DNA of 64,000 nt from positions 124,001 to 188,000 of the forward strand of contig NZ_JAJSAR010000001.1 in assembly GCF_021729085.1 (NCBI RefSeq). Direction: 5' to 3'. Below are positions 36,833-46,322 of the stretch, in pieces (position 1 is the stretch's first letter; every line of letters starts with the position of its first letter). The DNA is from Pseudohongiella sp. O18 (GTDB lineage Bacteria > Pseudomonadota > Gammaproteobacteria > Pseudomonadales > Pseudohongiellaceae). The notes below the pieces were generated by a model. The model made no database searches. It saw only the letters and a program-made list of their open reading frames with translations, and was not told the origin of the DNA. Both the position numbers and the translations under genes were made by a program.

Positions 36833-37978
36833 ATGGAAGACTTCTGGAACAGTGATCGGACGCAGAGCCTGATCGGCGCAGCCGTGCTGGTTATCGTGTC
36901 CATGCTTTCGGTTTATCTTTTGTCGCAGGGCGGCCCATGGTCCGCCGAGTTGAGCCTGATCGCCGGTTTATTCCTGGTCAATATCGTTTGTTTCTTTTTG
37001 TCGACGTCAGACTGGGCTCAGCAACAGCGCCACCGGATGATGGTGGTCATCTGGCTGGAAGCGGCAATTATTGTCAGTCTCTATTTCCTGGTCAGCATCA
37101 GTTTTGTGGCGATACTGGGCATTATCTGGGTGGTTCAGATCACTGAACTGTTCCCGATCCGCACAACCAGCTGGATACTACTGGCGGCGGTCAGCATCTT
37201 TTCATTCACGCAGATCTTCCACTGGAACGACAGTAGCCTGATGCTGGCCTTGACCGGCTCCATCACGCTTAGCCTGTTTCATCTGTTTGCCGTCATAGCA
37301 ACCTATCGCGCCAAACGCGAACAGGAATTACGCGAGGAAACGGCCGCGCTCAACCGTGAGCTGCTGGCCACACGCGAATTGCTGACCGAGCACTCGCGGC
37401 AGACCGAACGCCTGCGCATAGCACGCGATCTGCACGACCTGCTGGGACATCACCTGACCGCACAGATTCTGCAACTGGAGGTTGCAACACATGTCACCGA
37501 TGGCACTGGCCGACAGAAAGTCGAACAGGCTCTGGCACTTGGCAAACTGCTGCTCAGCGACCTGCGAACAGCGGTCAGTGAGCTGCGCGAGGACGAACCA
37601 ATCAATTTCCGAGATGCGGTGAAAAAACTCGTCATTGGTGTTCCGAATATCGACATTCACCTGAACTTCAATTCAACACTTGGCGAGATGCACCAGGCGG
37701 AGACCCTGCTGCGGTGCACACGGGAAGCGCTCACCAACATCCTCCGGCATAGCGGCGCCAGCAGATGTGATATCAGTTTCAATAGCACAGACAGCCATTA
37801 TCATCTACAGATCCGTGATGATGGCCGATGCCGCGATTCTGTGACACCTGGCAACGGGCTTAAGGGAATCAAAGAGCGTGTTGAGGAAGCCGGCGGTGAT
37901 GTTCGCTGGTATGCAGACAGCGGCTTTGTTATCGATATATATCTGCCTCTTGAATCAGAACTGGCCGAAGCCAGTTGA
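36833..37978 (+). CDS. NarL-class (HisKA_3) sensor histidine kinase, orphan
   Basis: A 381-aa membrane histidine kinase. Four or five hydrophobic helices fill residues 12-155, with no sizeable periplasmic domain. A coiled linker leads to the HisKA_3 core with phospho-acceptor H201 in IARDLHDLLGHHL, as in LiaS/DesK-type kinases. The ATP site retains TREALTNILRHSGAS and GNGLKGIKER, and the N-side D box reads IRDDGRC, close to normal. Such kinases usually sit beside a NarL-type response regulator; none is present here. It may sense membrane state. Likely cotranscribed with the amidohydrolase; a phosphonate transporter converges on it 8 bases away. Confidence 0.85.
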   Translation: MEDFWNSDRTQSLIGAAVLVIVSMLSVYLLSQGGPWSAELSLIAGLFLVNIVCFFLSTSDWAQQQRHRMMVVIWLEAAIIVSLYFLVSISFVAILGIIWVVQITELFPIRTTSWILLAAVSIFSFTQIFHWNDSSLMLALTGSITLSLFHLFAVIATYRAKREQELREETAALNRELLATRELLTEHSRQTERLRIARDLHDLLGHHLTAQILQLEVATHVTDGTGRQKVEQALALGKLLLSDLRTAVSELREDEPINFRDAVKKLVIGVPNIDIHLNFNSTLGEMHQAETLLRCTREALTNILRHSGASRCDISFNSTDSHYHLQIRDDGRCRDSVTPGNGLKGIKERVEEAGGDVRWYADSGFVIDIYLPLESELAEAS

Positions 37979-37986
37979 TTCAGCCA

Positions 37987-38799
37987 TCAGAGTACGGCGT
38001 GACGCACTTTTGCAGACACCCACTCAGACAGCACCACCGTCGCAAATATCAGCACGAATACGGTAGCGACCTGCGCCCAGGCCAGGTTGTTGATGGCGGC
38101 ATTCATTTGCAGCCCTATGCCGCCAGCCCCGACCAGTCCAAGAGTTGTCGCTTCACGAATATTAATATCCCAACGATAGACACTGATGCCGGCAAAGGCC
38201 GGCAGGATCTGTGGCCAGACGGAGTAAGCAAGCACCTGCGGGCCACTGGCACCAGTCGCCGTGATGGCTTCAACAGGGGTCGGGTGAATCTCTTCAATAG
38301 CTTCGTACAGCAGCTTGCCCACAAAACCAATCGAGCGCAACGCGATGGCCAGCATTCCGGCAAAGATGCCAGGCCCGACAATTGTCACCAGCAGCATTGC
38401 CCAGATCAGAGCATTAATGGATCGTGAACTGACAATGATGGCCAGTGCGACCGCGCGCAGAGACGCGTGAGGTGTCGTGTTACGCGCGGCCAGAAACGCC
38501 AGCGGGAAGGCAATCAGGATACCCAGCGCGGTACCAACCGTTGCGATATTGATCGTATCCCACAAGGGCATCATTAAAGAGCCGGTAATACTCCAGTCGG
38601 GCGGGATCATGCGGCCAATCAGGCTGGCAGCCTGCTCGTCGGCATCGTACAGAAACTCCCAGATGGTATTCTCGGAAATTAACGCCCAACACCACACAAA
38701 CAGCATGCCACCGAGCATCCAGCCTGCCCAGATCGCGTATTGCTTTGCCGGTTCACGCCGCTGCCATTCCTTGAGGCCGTCTTTTTCGCGGATAGGCAT
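37987..38799 (-). CDS. phnE: Phosphonate-type ABC transporter permease (second copy)
   Basis: A 270-aa permease with the family's EAA-like loop (REATTLGLVGAGGIGLQMN). About six hydrophobic helices. The start is taken at the ATG at 38799, where TAATG overlaps the upstream permease stop; a GTG four codons earlier is also possible. With the other permease it forms the membrane channel of a PhnCDE-type importer for phosphonate, phosphite or related phosphorus compounds. The pair of permeases is common in such operons. There is no C-P lyase or phosphonatase gene nearby. Confidence 0.87.
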   Translation of the reverse strand: MPIREKDGLKEWQRREPAKQYAIWAGWMLGGMLFVWCWALISENTIWEFLYDADEQAASLIGRMIPPDWSITGSLMMPLWDTINIATVGTALGILIAFPLAFLAARNTTPHASLRAVALAIIVSSRSINALIWAMLLVTIVGPGIFAGMLAIALRSIGFVGKLLYEAIEEIHPTPVEAITATGASGPQVLAYSVWPQILPAFAGISVYRWDINIREATTLGLVGAGGIGLQMNAAINNLAWAQVATVFVLIFATVVLSEWVSAKVRHAVL

Positions 38800-39638
38800 T
38801 ATTGAGTCCACCTTCTCACATAACCAGAGAAATACTCGCTCAGCAGGACGATGGCAATGATCAGCAACAGTATGGCGGCCGAGGTGTCATAGTCGTAGCG
38901 ATTGATCGAAGTGTTAAGCGTCGCGCCGATACCACCGGCACCAACGATGCCGATAACGGCCGACTCCCTGAAGTTGATATCCAGACGATACAGCGATAAA
39001 CCTATCAGTCTGGGCATGACCTGGGGCTGCACCGCATAGTTGACCCATTGCAGCCAGGTGCCACCCGTCGCCCGGATCGCCTCCAGCGGCTCTCGCTGGG
39101 CGTCTTCTATATCCTCCGCGAGCAACTTGGCCATAAACCCTATTGTCGCAAATGCCAAGGTAATGACACCGGCTAAAGGACCGAAACCAAACATGGCAAC
39201 AAACAGAATGGCGATGATGATTTCCTGAAACGTTCGCGACAGGGCAATGATGGTGCGACAGATGTAGTACACGGGTGCTGGCGCAATATTGCGCGCTGCG
39301 CCCAGGCCTACTGGGACCGCAAGCAGGACGCCGATGATGGTAGCCGTAAAAGTCATCGTCAGACTTTCCTGCAGGCCAACAAATATCTCGCCGCTGCGGC
39401 TGACAAAGTCCGGACTCATGAACGAGGCTACAAACTCGACGCCACGATCCATGCCCTGGGCCACCCGATCCCAGTTAACATCAACACTGAGCCAGGCCGC
39501 TATGACATAGGCCAGGACACCCAGATTGAGCGACACACGCAGCCAGCGACGTCTAATCAGAGGCAGGGGTGACCAGACACCTTGCTGCAGCTGTTGTAGA
39601 CGCTGGACATCCGCCGCTGAAGTACCGTTCAGGCTCAT
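38799..39638 (-). CDS. phnE: Phosphonate-type ABC transporter permease (first copy)
   Basis: A 279-aa inner-membrane permease of the PhnE family. Its transmembrane pattern and the loop [20 protein letters not shown] match the second copy downstream; the two are paralogous halves of the channel. The ATG at 39638 overlaps the ATPase stop as ATGA. The stop overlaps the next ATG. Tight overlaps through the operon indicate one transcript. Confidence 0.88.
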   Translation of the reverse strand: MSLNGTSAADVQRLQQLQQGVWSPLPLIRRRWLRVSLNLGVLAYVIAAWLSVDVNWDRVAQGMDRGVEFVASFMSPDFVSRSGEIFVGLQESLTMTFTATIIGVLLAVPVGLGAARNIAPAPVYYICRTIIALSRTFQEIIIAILFVAMFGFGPLAGVITLAFATIGFMAKLLAEDIEDAQREPLEAIRATGGTWLQWVNYAVQPQVMPRLIGLSLYRLDINFRESAVIGIVGAGGIGATLNTSINRYDYDTSAAILLLIIAIVLLSEYFSGYVRRWTQ

Positions 39639-40462
39639 GGGTGTGCATCCACCGTCAGTGTACGCACTCTGTCCTCTGGCGGGGAGCGCTCGTCATCGTC
39701 CTCATTGTCCGCGGGAACCTCCCAATCCTCTTCTCCATAGATACTCGTCAGAATGGCGGGGCTCAGGTCCTGCGGCGAGCCGTCGAACACGATCCTGCCA
39801 GCGCGCAATCCGACAACCCGGTCGACGAACTGCTGGGCCAGCACAACGTCGTGGATGTTGATGATGGCCGCCAGTTGCTGCTCCCGGCACAGATCGCAGA
39901 TCAGTCGCATGATCTGCCTGGAAGTTTTTGGATCAAGACTGGCCGTGGGCTCATCAACCAGCAATAGCTTGGGATTCTGCATCAGGGCGCGGGCGATGCC
40001 GACGCGCTGCTTTTGTCCACCCGACAGCGCATCTCCCCGTTTGTCGAACATGGTTTCCAGACCGACCCTTCGCAGCAGATGAAAGGCCTGCTGAATATCG
40101 GATTTAGGGAAGCGACGAAAGTAGCTGCGCCAGAACCCTACATAGGCCAGGCGCCCAGATAATACATTCTCCATCACGGACAGACGCTCAACCAGAGCGT
40201 AATTCTGGAATATCATGCCGATCTGGCGGCGTGCCTGCCGCAGCCTCGCACCCCTGACCCGGGTAATGTCCTCGCTGTCCAGCTGCACCTTTCCATCAGT
40301 GGGTTCAATCAGACGGTTCACACATCGAATAAGTGTGCTTTTGCCTGCGCCTGACGGTCCGATCAATGCGATGACCTGGCCCGCAGGTATGGTCAGATCG
40401 ATATCGCTGAGGGCGAGCTCACTTGTCTGGTAGCGTTTGCTCACGCCTGATAGTGTCAGCAT
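39635..40462 (-). CDS. phnC: Phosphonate-type ABC transporter ATPase
   Basis: A 275-aa ATPase that powers the importer. The Walker A site is [14 protein letters not shown], the signature [15 protein letters not shown], Walker [17 protein letters not shown]-terminal extension of about 25 acidic residues after YGEEDWEV is unusual in length. The gene is 15 bases downstream of phnD and overlaps the first permease gene. The PhnC assignment rests on the sequence and on the operon order D-C-E-E. Confidence 0.9.
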   Translation of the reverse strand: MLTLSGVSKRYQTSELALSDIDLTIPAGQVIALIGPSGAGKSTLIRCVNRLIEPTDGKVQLDSEDITRVRGARLRQARRQIGMIFQNYALVERLSVMENVLSGRLAYVGFWRSYFRRFPKSDIQQAFHLLRRVGLETMFDKRGDALSGGQKQRVGIARALMQNPKLLLVDEPTASLDPKTSRQIMRLICDLCREQQLAAIINIHDVVLAQQFVDRVVGLRAGRIVFDGSPQDLSPAILTSIYGEEDWEVPADNEDDDERSPPEDRVRTLTVDAHP

Positions 40463-40477
40463 GCTGCGTGATCTCCC

Positions 40478-41461
40478 TCAGTCACAATTGTAAATCGTAT
40501 CATTGGCTTCATCGATATCCCGAATCACCTGCCAGTGCTGTTTATAGCTGATCGGAATAAACTGGGCCATCCCCGCATCGGCAAATTCCTGCTGCAGTGC
40601 CGAGCCTTCCCAGTCAAAACTGAAAAAGGCACGGCGAATGTTTTCGGCGAGTTCCGGCGCCAGGTTGTGTGCCATACCATAAGCTGTGGTGGGAAATGTC
40701 AGCGAACGATATATGCTGCGATACTGCTCAGCACTGACAACATCCCTGCCCTCCATTCGGCGCAGAACCTCATTGGCAATGGCTGCCGCCTCATAATCGC
40801 CGTTAACAACGCCCAGGATCGAATTATCGTGACTGCCAGAGTAGGTGCTCGTGTAGTCGCGATCGGCCTGCAGCCCAAATTCCCGGTCCAGCAGTGTCGA
40901 CGGTGCTTTGAATCCTGAGTTGGATGTTGGTGATGTAAATGTGAGCTGGCGTCCCTGCAGATCAGCAGCGTTGTTAATACCACTGTCGGGATAGGTGATG
41001 ATCTCCATTTCGTATCCGAAGCTGCCGTCCTGGGCAGCCATCATGGCAAACGGCACAAATCCTGTGCAATTGACGGCAACCGGTGTCGACCCGGTATTAA
41101 AGCCGGCAACATGCAGGCGGCCTGCGCGCATCGCCTCCAATTGGGCGGCATTGGACTGCACCGGAAAAAAGCGGATCTCTTTTCCAGTCAGGGTTTCCAT
41201 GTGGGTGATAAATTCGTCCCATACCTGAGAGTACAGTGCCGGGTCTTCTACGGGAGTGTAGGCAAATACCAGAATTCGTGGGTCGCGCCATGCCTCCGGG
41301 TCCGCCGGTCGGTCAGCGACCAGATCGGCGTCGCTGTCCTCATAGCGCGGCGACAGCTGAGCCGAGGCTAGCAGCGGCAATAACGCCGCGAGCGTGCCCG
41401 CTGTCACGCGCACCAGGCTGCGGTGAAGCGTCAGCGCTGAGTCGGTGGCCTTGAATAACAT
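40478..41461 (-). CDS. phnD: Phosphate/phosphite/phosphonate ABC transporter substrate-binding protein
   Basis: A 327-aa periplasmic binding protein. The signal peptide ends at LLASAQ. FAYTPVEDPALYSQVWDEF and TFTSPTSNSGFKAPSTLL are characteristic of the PhnD/PtxB family, the second being the phosphonate-contacting segment. AVNCTGFVPFAMMA contains a cysteine that is not usual for the family. Binding specificity among phosphonates, phosphite and hypophosphite cannot be told. A pair of CAGTCAT repeats lies immediately before the ATG at 41461. Confidence 0.87.
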   Translation of the reverse strand: MLFKATDSALTLHRSLVRVTAGTLAALLPLLASAQLSPRYEDSDADLVADRPADPEAWRDPRILVFAYTPVEDPALYSQVWDEFITHMETLTGKEIRFFPVQSNAAQLEAMRAGRLHVAGFNTGSTPVAVNCTGFVPFAMMAAQDGSFGYEMEIITYPDSGINNAADLQGRQLTFTSPTSNSGFKAPSTLLDREFGLQADRDYTSTYSGSHDNSILGVVNGDYEAAAIANEVLRRMEGRDVVSAEQYRSIYRSLTFPTTAYGMAHNLAPELAENIRRAFFSFDWEGSALQQEFADAGMAQFIPISYKQHWQVIRDIDEANDTIYNCD

Positions 41462-41462
41462 G

Positions 41463-41480
41463 ATGACTGCCCTATGACTG
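41463..41480 (-). promoter_or_regulatory. Pho-box-like direct repeat before phnD
   Basis: On the minus strand CAGTCAT occurs twice with a period of 11 bases (41480-41474 and 41469-41463). This is the architecture of the PhoB site (CTGTCAT repeats), with one mismatch in each unit. It almost touches the phnD start codon, too close for a normal activator site, so it is either chance, a sign of a downstream start, or another kind of control. Confidence 0.35.
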
Positions 41481-41615
41481 CATGGAACAGCTGCATGGTT
41501 GAAATAGACGCAGCTGGGTATCGCAGATTATTTATTATTGTCGGTATTTCACCTGCTGTAGCGGCTGCTGCCAGCAAGAGAGTGATTGTGGATCATAGCA
41601 GGTGCTGAATTGCCG

Positions 41616-42140
41616 TCAACCACGCAACAGGACCTGAAACTGAATCAGAATATCATCTGCATTGCCATCATTGACCAGCACCTCTGCCGTCGGGTCTGGG
41701 GCCTCGAAATCATTGGTGAGTGCAGATGCGCTGGCAACGCTGATCCCATCGCGACGACTGCGTAGCCGATCAACTATTAATTGTGGGTCCGATTTCACCC
41801 AGATAAACCGTATCTGTGGCAATCTTGCCTGTAACCAGTCCCGATGACGCTGTTTGTAGGCCCCCTGGGTCACAATCAGGGGCTTGTCAGGCGCCGCGGA
41901 CACCCGCTGACGGATGGTTTCCAGCAGTACCGCAAAAAACTCATCACGCATTGCGTCGGTAAAAGGTTGAGCCGTATTCAGAGCCTCACGCATGGCGGAA
42001 GTGATGTCATCGTCAGCATGGTACACAGGCCAGCCGTAGTGCCGGGATAAAACATCACCGGCAAATGACTTGCCGCTTCCGGACAAGCCGAACAAAAACC
42101 ATACTGTTGGCAGGTTCATACCATTTATCACTTGCTGCAT
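41616..42140 (-). CDS. Small P-loop kinase (gluconokinase/nucleotide-kinase-like)
   Basis: A 174-aa P-loop kinase. Walker A is LFGLSGSGKSFAGDVL; VYHADDDITSAM at about 40 is the acidic substrate-binding or second motif seen in gluconokinase and shikimate-kinase relatives; the lid-type region is RLRSRRDGIS. It resembles GntK-like small-molecule kinases in length and layout, but I cannot name the substrate. It is on the same strand as the phosphonate transporter operon, 154 bases ahead of phnD, so a shared transcript is possible but not evident. Two candidate starts, 42140 and 42119, both lack a strong ribosome-binding site. Confidence 0.65.
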   Translation of the reverse strand: MQQVINGMNLPTVWFLFGLSGSGKSFAGDVLSRHYGWPVYHADDDITSAMREALNTAQPFTDAMRDEFFAVLLETIRQRVSAAPDKPLIVTQGAYKQRHRDWLQARLPQIRFIWVKSDPQLIVDRLRSRRDGISVASASALTNDFEAPDPTAEVLVNDGNADDILIQFQVLLRG

Positions 42141-42237
42141 ACTGAGACTATCCTGAAACTTTCCCCGGAATGGATTTTAGCGTACACCTGCGTGTATTAT
42201 TCGGCTTTTGCAAATCGATCTGTTGCAGGAACCAAAG

Positions 42238-42960
42238 ATGGGCAGAGCATACCAGAACCGTAAAGAGTCGATGGCCAAAACGGCGGCGGCGAAAACCAAA
42301 GTTTACAGCAAATATGCGCGTGAAATTTACGTTTGCGCGAAGTCTGGCGGCACAGACCCCGATGGCAATCTGACTCTGCGCAGCCTGCTGGATCGTGCCA
42401 AGAAAGACCAGGTCCCCAGCCATGTGATTGATAAGGCGCTGGAGAAGGCCCGGGGCAGCGGCGGGGAAGATTTTTCGCCGGCACGCTATGAAGGGTTCGG
42501 TCCTGGAAACTGCATGGTCATCGTTGAGTGCCTGACCGACAATCCCAATCGAACCTTCGGTGATGTCCGTCAGTGTTTTACCAAGACCAAATCGAAAATT
42601 GGCGCGCAAGGCAGCGTCAGCCACATGTTCGATCACTGTGCCATTCTGGCCATCATGGGTGATGATGAAGAGAGTGTGCTGGAGGCACTGCTGGGCGCCG
42701 ACGTCGACGTCACTGATATTGAAAACGAAGACGGCCGTATCACGGTCTTTGCACCTCACACAGAGTATGCAAAGGCACGCCAGGCATTACGCGACGCTTT
42801 CCCTGATGTCGAGTTTGAAGCCGATGAAATTCAGTTTCTGGCACAGACGCAGACCGAATTGAGCGGTGACGATGTTGCACTCTTCGAGCGCTTTATGGAT
42901 ATGCTGAACGATCTGGATGACGTCCAGAATGTTTATCACAACGCGGTATTGCCCGACTGA
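42238..42960 (+). CDS. YebC/PmpR-family protein, YeeN subtype
   Basis: A 240-aa protein of the YebC/TACO1 family, which acts in translation at proline-rich stretches and earlier was described as a transcription regulator. The N-terminus [19 protein letters not shown] and the block [21 protein letters not shown] fit the YeeN branch rather than the RuvC-linked Yeb[12 protein letters not shown] marks the middle domain. The ATG at 42238 has AGGAA upstream. The gene is monocistronic, and its 3' end overlaps the converging signalling gene by 25 bases. The housekeeping yebC beside ruvC would be elsewhere. Confidence 0.88.
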   Translation: MGRAYQNRKESMAKTAAAKTKVYSKYAREIYVCAKSGGTDPDGNLTLRSLLDRAKKDQVPSHVIDKALEKARGSGGEDFSPARYEGFGPGNCMVIVECLTDNPNRTFGDVRQCFTKTKSKIGAQGSVSHMFDHCAILAIMGDDEESVLEALLGADVDVTDIENEDGRITVFAPHTEYAKARQALRDAFPDVEFEADEIQFLAQTQTELSGDDVALFERFMDMLNDLDDVQNVYHNAVLPD

Positions 42961-45554
42961 GGCAAACGCGGCAGCTCTGGCGCAGCCTGGTCAAACACCG
43001 GCTGCCAGTCTTCCTCTGGTTGTGGTGCTCCGAAATAGTACCCCTGTTTAAAGTAGCAGCCGAGCGCCGTCAGACGCTCGGCCTGCGCTGCCGTCTCCAC
43101 ACCCTCGGCGATTACCCGCAAGTCCAGACTGGCACCCAGCGCTATAATGGTTTTCACGATGGCCTCATCGTTAACATCATCCAGCAGATCCCGCACAAAA
43201 GACTGATCAATCTTCAGTTGCGACAGTGGCAGCCGCTTCAGATAACTCAAAGAAGCATAGCCGGTACCAAAGTCATCCAGCGCAAACTTGATACCCATGG
43301 CCCGCAACTCCTGCATGCGCTCAATTGTCGACTGCACGTCTTCAATCAACAGACTCTCGGTAACTTCCAGTTCCAGAAGCCTTCCATCCACACCTGACTG
43401 TTGAATACAGTCGGCAATCTGGCGTACAAATTTGGGGCTGCGAAATTGTCGCGAGCTGATGTTGATGGCAAGCGTCATTGACCGAGTCGCGCTGTGCTGC
43501 TGCCAGCGCCTGAGGATACGACAGGCTTCGGCGATCACCCATTCGCCAAGAGGAACGATCAGCCCTGCCGACTCTGCGACTGGAATAAAGTCTCCGGGCG
43601 AGACGCGCCCAAGAATGGCATCCTCCCAGCGCAGCAGGCCCTCCATACCAATAACTTTGCCGTCGCCATCAACCTGGGGCTGCAGGTGCAGGTCCAGACC
43701 AGTGCCATCAAGTGCACGCCGCAGGGCTTTTTCGATGCTGGTACGTCTGGTGACCTCAATCTGCATGGCGGGGTTAAAAAACTTCACGGTATTGCGCCCG
43801 GCGTTCTTCGCCGCGCCCAACGCCAGGTCCACCGCCTTTAGCAGCTCATCGACAGATTCGGCGTCAGAAAACATCGCCACACCAACACTTACTGATGTGG
43901 TGACTTCATGCCCATGCAGGTCAAAGGGATCACTCAACTGCACGCGCAGAGTCTCGGCGAGGTCATTGACACGATTGACTGCATCATCAATCTCAAGTGC
44001 CAGGTCTTCCACTATGATGACAAACTCGTCTGCACCGAGTCTTCCCGCTGTATCAGTAGGCAACAGACTACGCTCTACTCGATGTGCCACCTGCTTCAGA
44101 AGCGCATCCCCATGATTGTGGCCCAGTGAGTCATTGATAGTCTTGAAGTTGTCCAGATCGATCAGCACTAACGCGCCCTGATACCCAGTTATCTCGTGCC
44201 CCCCCAGGGCGTGCTCCAGCCGCTCCAGTATTAAACGACGATTGGGTAGCCCGGTCAGCGAGTCAAACGAAGCAAGCTGCTGAAGCTGGCTGTTCATTTT
44301 TCGGTGTTCGGTAATATCAGTCGAAATACCACAAAGAGAAGAGATGGTATTGTCCGGATTGCGCAATGGAATCTTGACTGACAGGAGTGTGTATTCGTCC
44401 TTGCCATCGCGGGAAACACTGTGCTCCTCATGGGCAACTCGCTCGCCCTGGCGTATGACACGCATATCATTCTGTCGTATCTGCTCATAGGTACGACTGT
44501 CAAAAAATGACTCGTCAGTTTTGCCGAGAATTTCACTTTCCGGCCGCCCGAACAGTTCGCAGACCTTACGGTTTACGTATTGATAACGAAGCTTGTAGTC
44601 CTTGATGTATATATATGCATCGACACTATTGAGGATAATGTTCAGTCGCTGCTCACTGTCCTGCAGGCTTCTGGTCCTTACTTTGACCCGGTAGCTCAAC
44701 GCCAGGCTGAAGGCGATTGCCACGAGCAATGCGAGCCCCATTGCTATTGAGCCCCAGACGATCCAGCCCGGGAATCCGCGGTCATTCTGATAGTTCCACT
44801 GCTCCAGAATCCGATAATAAACCGAGCTGGGGTCAGCTCGCCATCGAGTCAGGTAGTTATCAATCGCCGTAAGGATAACCCCATGTCTGCCAGCGGGTAC
44901 GGCAAAATATAACTGGCTGGGTTGAAACAGGATGGGTGTGGGCGTCAGTCCGAGGCGACTGGCTTCCATATCTCCAGAGTGGTAACTGGACACCACGGCA
45001 TCGGCAGCCCCCTCGGCGACAGCGGTGAATGCCTGTGTCTGATTATCGTAGAGCATCCAGTCGACGTTCAGGAAAAAATTTTCTGCCAGTGACTCAAGAT
45101 AGGCTTGCTGAATGGAGTCTTGCAGCAAAGCAATACGTTTTCCGTCCAGATCCAGAATTCCCAGAATGCCCTGACCACGCGATTCGTAAACCTGAGACCA
45201 GCTCAGCAACGCTGGCTGCTGATGAAAATCAAACCGCTGCTGCCTGTCAGAATCAATGGCGACGTCCGGCATGATGTCGATTTCGCCACGCTCCAGCAGC
45301 GTCAGACACTCACTCCATTGACAGGGTACAGGTCTGAGCTGCCAACGCTCGGCTCTGGCAATCTCACGCAGCAGGTCTCCGTGTATACCTGAGATGCTGC
45401 CCTGTTCATCCAGGAACAGTTTTGGAGGGTTTTCGTAAACACCCACACGCAGCACACTGGTTACCGGTTGTGCATAAGCTACTGACATCAGGTTGGCCAG
45501 CACCGCCAATGTGATCAGAAATCCAGCACGTAAAAGTGACGTCTTGTCGCACAT
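42936..45554 (-). CDS. Periplasmic-binding-sensor PAS-GGDEF-EAL signalling protein
   Basis: An 872-aa c-di-GMP protein. Signal peptide to YAQPV, then an extracytoplasmic domain of the SBP_bac_3 type ([17 protein letters not shown]), a membrane helix at about 260-280, a PAS domain ([22 protein letters not shown]), a GGDEF domain and an EAL domain. The cyclase motif reads GADEF instead of GGDEF, so the cyclase is probably weak or inactive. The phosphodiesterase motif [30 protein letters not shown] and IAEGVET are intact, so degradation of c-di-GMP is likely. An amino-acid or other small ligand probably controls it. ATG at 45554 is preferred to one 21 codons upstream. Confidence 0.87.
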   Translation of the reverse strand: MCDKTSLLRAGFLITLAVLANLMSVAYAQPVTSVLRVGVYENPPKLFLDEQGSISGIHGDLLREIARAERWQLRPVPCQWSECLTLLERGEIDIMPDVAIDSDRQQRFDFHQQPALLSWSQVYESRGQGILGILDLDGKRIALLQDSIQQAYLESLAENFFLNVDWMLYDNQTQAFTAVAEGAADAVVSSYHSGDMEASRLGLTPTPILFQPSQLYFAVPAGRHGVILTAIDNYLTRWRADPSSVYYRILEQWNYQNDRGFPGWIVWGSIAMGLALLVAIAFSLALSYRVKVRTRSLQDSEQRLNIILNSVDAYIYIKDYKLRYQYVNRKVCELFGRPESEILGKTDESFFDSRTYEQIRQNDMRVIRQGERVAHEEHSVSRDGKDEYTLLSVKIPLRNPDNTISSLCGISTDITEHRKMNSQLQQLASFDSLTGLPNRRLILERLEHALGGHEITGYQGALVLIDLDNFKTINDSLGHNHGDALLKQVAHRVERSLLPTDTAGRLGADEFVIIVEDLALEIDDAVNRVNDLAETLRVQLSDPFDLHGHEVTTSVSVGVAMFSDAESVDELLKAVDLALGAAKNAGRNTVKFFNPAMQIEVTRRTSIEKALRRALDGTGLDLHLQPQVDGDGKVIGMEGLLRWEDAILGRVSPGDFIPVAESAGLIVPLGEWVIAEACRILRRWQQHSATRSMTLAINISSRQFRSPKFVRQIADCIQQSGVDGRLLELEVTESLLIEDVQSTIERMQELRAMGIKFALDDFGTGYASLSYLKRLPLSQLKIDQSFVRDLLDDVNDEAIVKTIIALGASLDLRVIAEGVETAAQAERLTALGCYFKQGYYFGAPQPEEDWQPVFDQAAPELPRLPQSGNTAL

Positions 45555-45663
45555 CGCTATTGGACCAGCCTGCTCCCTGAAAATGACGATCAGTCTACCG
45601 CGCCGTTGCCCATACAACTTTATCTACACGTGATTATTGCGTCGGGGCCTGGGTGTGGGAATT

Positions 45664-46245
45664 CTACCGGTAATTTCGCTGATAGACATCAGACCCCATG
45701 TATTCAATCTGTCTGTCGATCATGCGATCCATGGCCTGCAGCACCCTGTCATGGGCAACTCTGTGACCTTCCAGTTCCTGCAGGGTATACACTATCGCCT
45801 CCAGTGTCGATAAGGCGTCGGGTTCGCTTGCGCGGCGGATGCGGTATCGACTGGCTGGCACGGCATTGAGACTGAACCTTGGCAGAGACTGCAGCACAGG
45901 CCACGTGTACAGCATTTTGCGACTGCGCCGCCAGCTGGCGTCAAGAAATACCAATGGCCTGGGACTTTGCCCGCGAAGTTCTTCAACAGGCCGGGATTCA
46001 TCGCCCGGGTAGATCAGTACACAATCCCCTGGTAACGATGGCAAAGCGTTCGGTTGCACGACAAGCGTGTGAAGGAGACAATCCGAATAGCTGAGTGACG
46101 CGAGCCGGGCTGTACCCAGCGGGTGTGTCGCTTCGCGTAAATCCTGCAGAATGACCAGCGGCCAGGTATTGGTTGTGGCTACAATGTCTGCGCAAAGGCA
46201 GGTAGGGATCGGTCTCTGACACCGGCTGCAGCGTTGTCGAGCCAT
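45664..46245 (-). CDS. DTW-domain tRNA aminocarboxypropyltransferase
   Basis: A 193-aa DTW-domain enzyme, of the group that adds a 3-amino-3-carboxypropyl group to uridine 47 of tRNA (acp3U). The N-terminal CSRCQRPIPTCLC cluster binds zinc. The family motif appears as LDASWRRSRKM (DxSW), the catalytic block, with the threonine of DTW replaced by serine. YRIRRASEPDALSTLEAI is the conserved tail. ATG at 46245 has GGA upstream; the TTG at 46290 is rejected. It converges with no gene and lies downstream of pnp on the same strand, 78 bases away. Confidence 0.85.
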   Translation of the reverse strand: MARQRCSRCQRPIPTCLCADIVATTNTWPLVILQDLREATHPLGTARLASLSYSDCLLHTLVVQPNALPSLPGDCVLIYPGDESRPVEELRGQSPRPLVFLDASWRRSRKMLYTWPVLQSLPRFSLNAVPASRYRIRRASEPDALSTLEAIVYTLQELEGHRVAHDRVLQAMDRMIDRQIEYMGSDVYQRNYR

Positions 46246-46277
46246 GGCGAGTCCATATAGGTGGGAGTGATGATGTA

Positions 46278-46307
46278 CCAGCGTCGTCAATTAATGCACG
46301 ACGCTGG
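46278..46307 (-). terminator. Hairpin following pnp
   Basis: CCAGCGTCGT (46278-46287) and ACGACGCTGG (46298-46307) form a perfect 10-bp stem with a 10-base loop, 16 bases after the pnp stop. No T-run follows, so it may protect the message end rather than terminate strongly. Confidence 0.5.
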
Positions 46308-46322
46308 CTTCATCAGCCGCAA

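Noticed and set aside
41550-41604. Inverted repeat CACCTGCT/AGCAGGTG upstream of phnD considered as a terminator for the kinase gene
   Set aside because: The loop is about 39 bases and no T-run follows; too weak to call.
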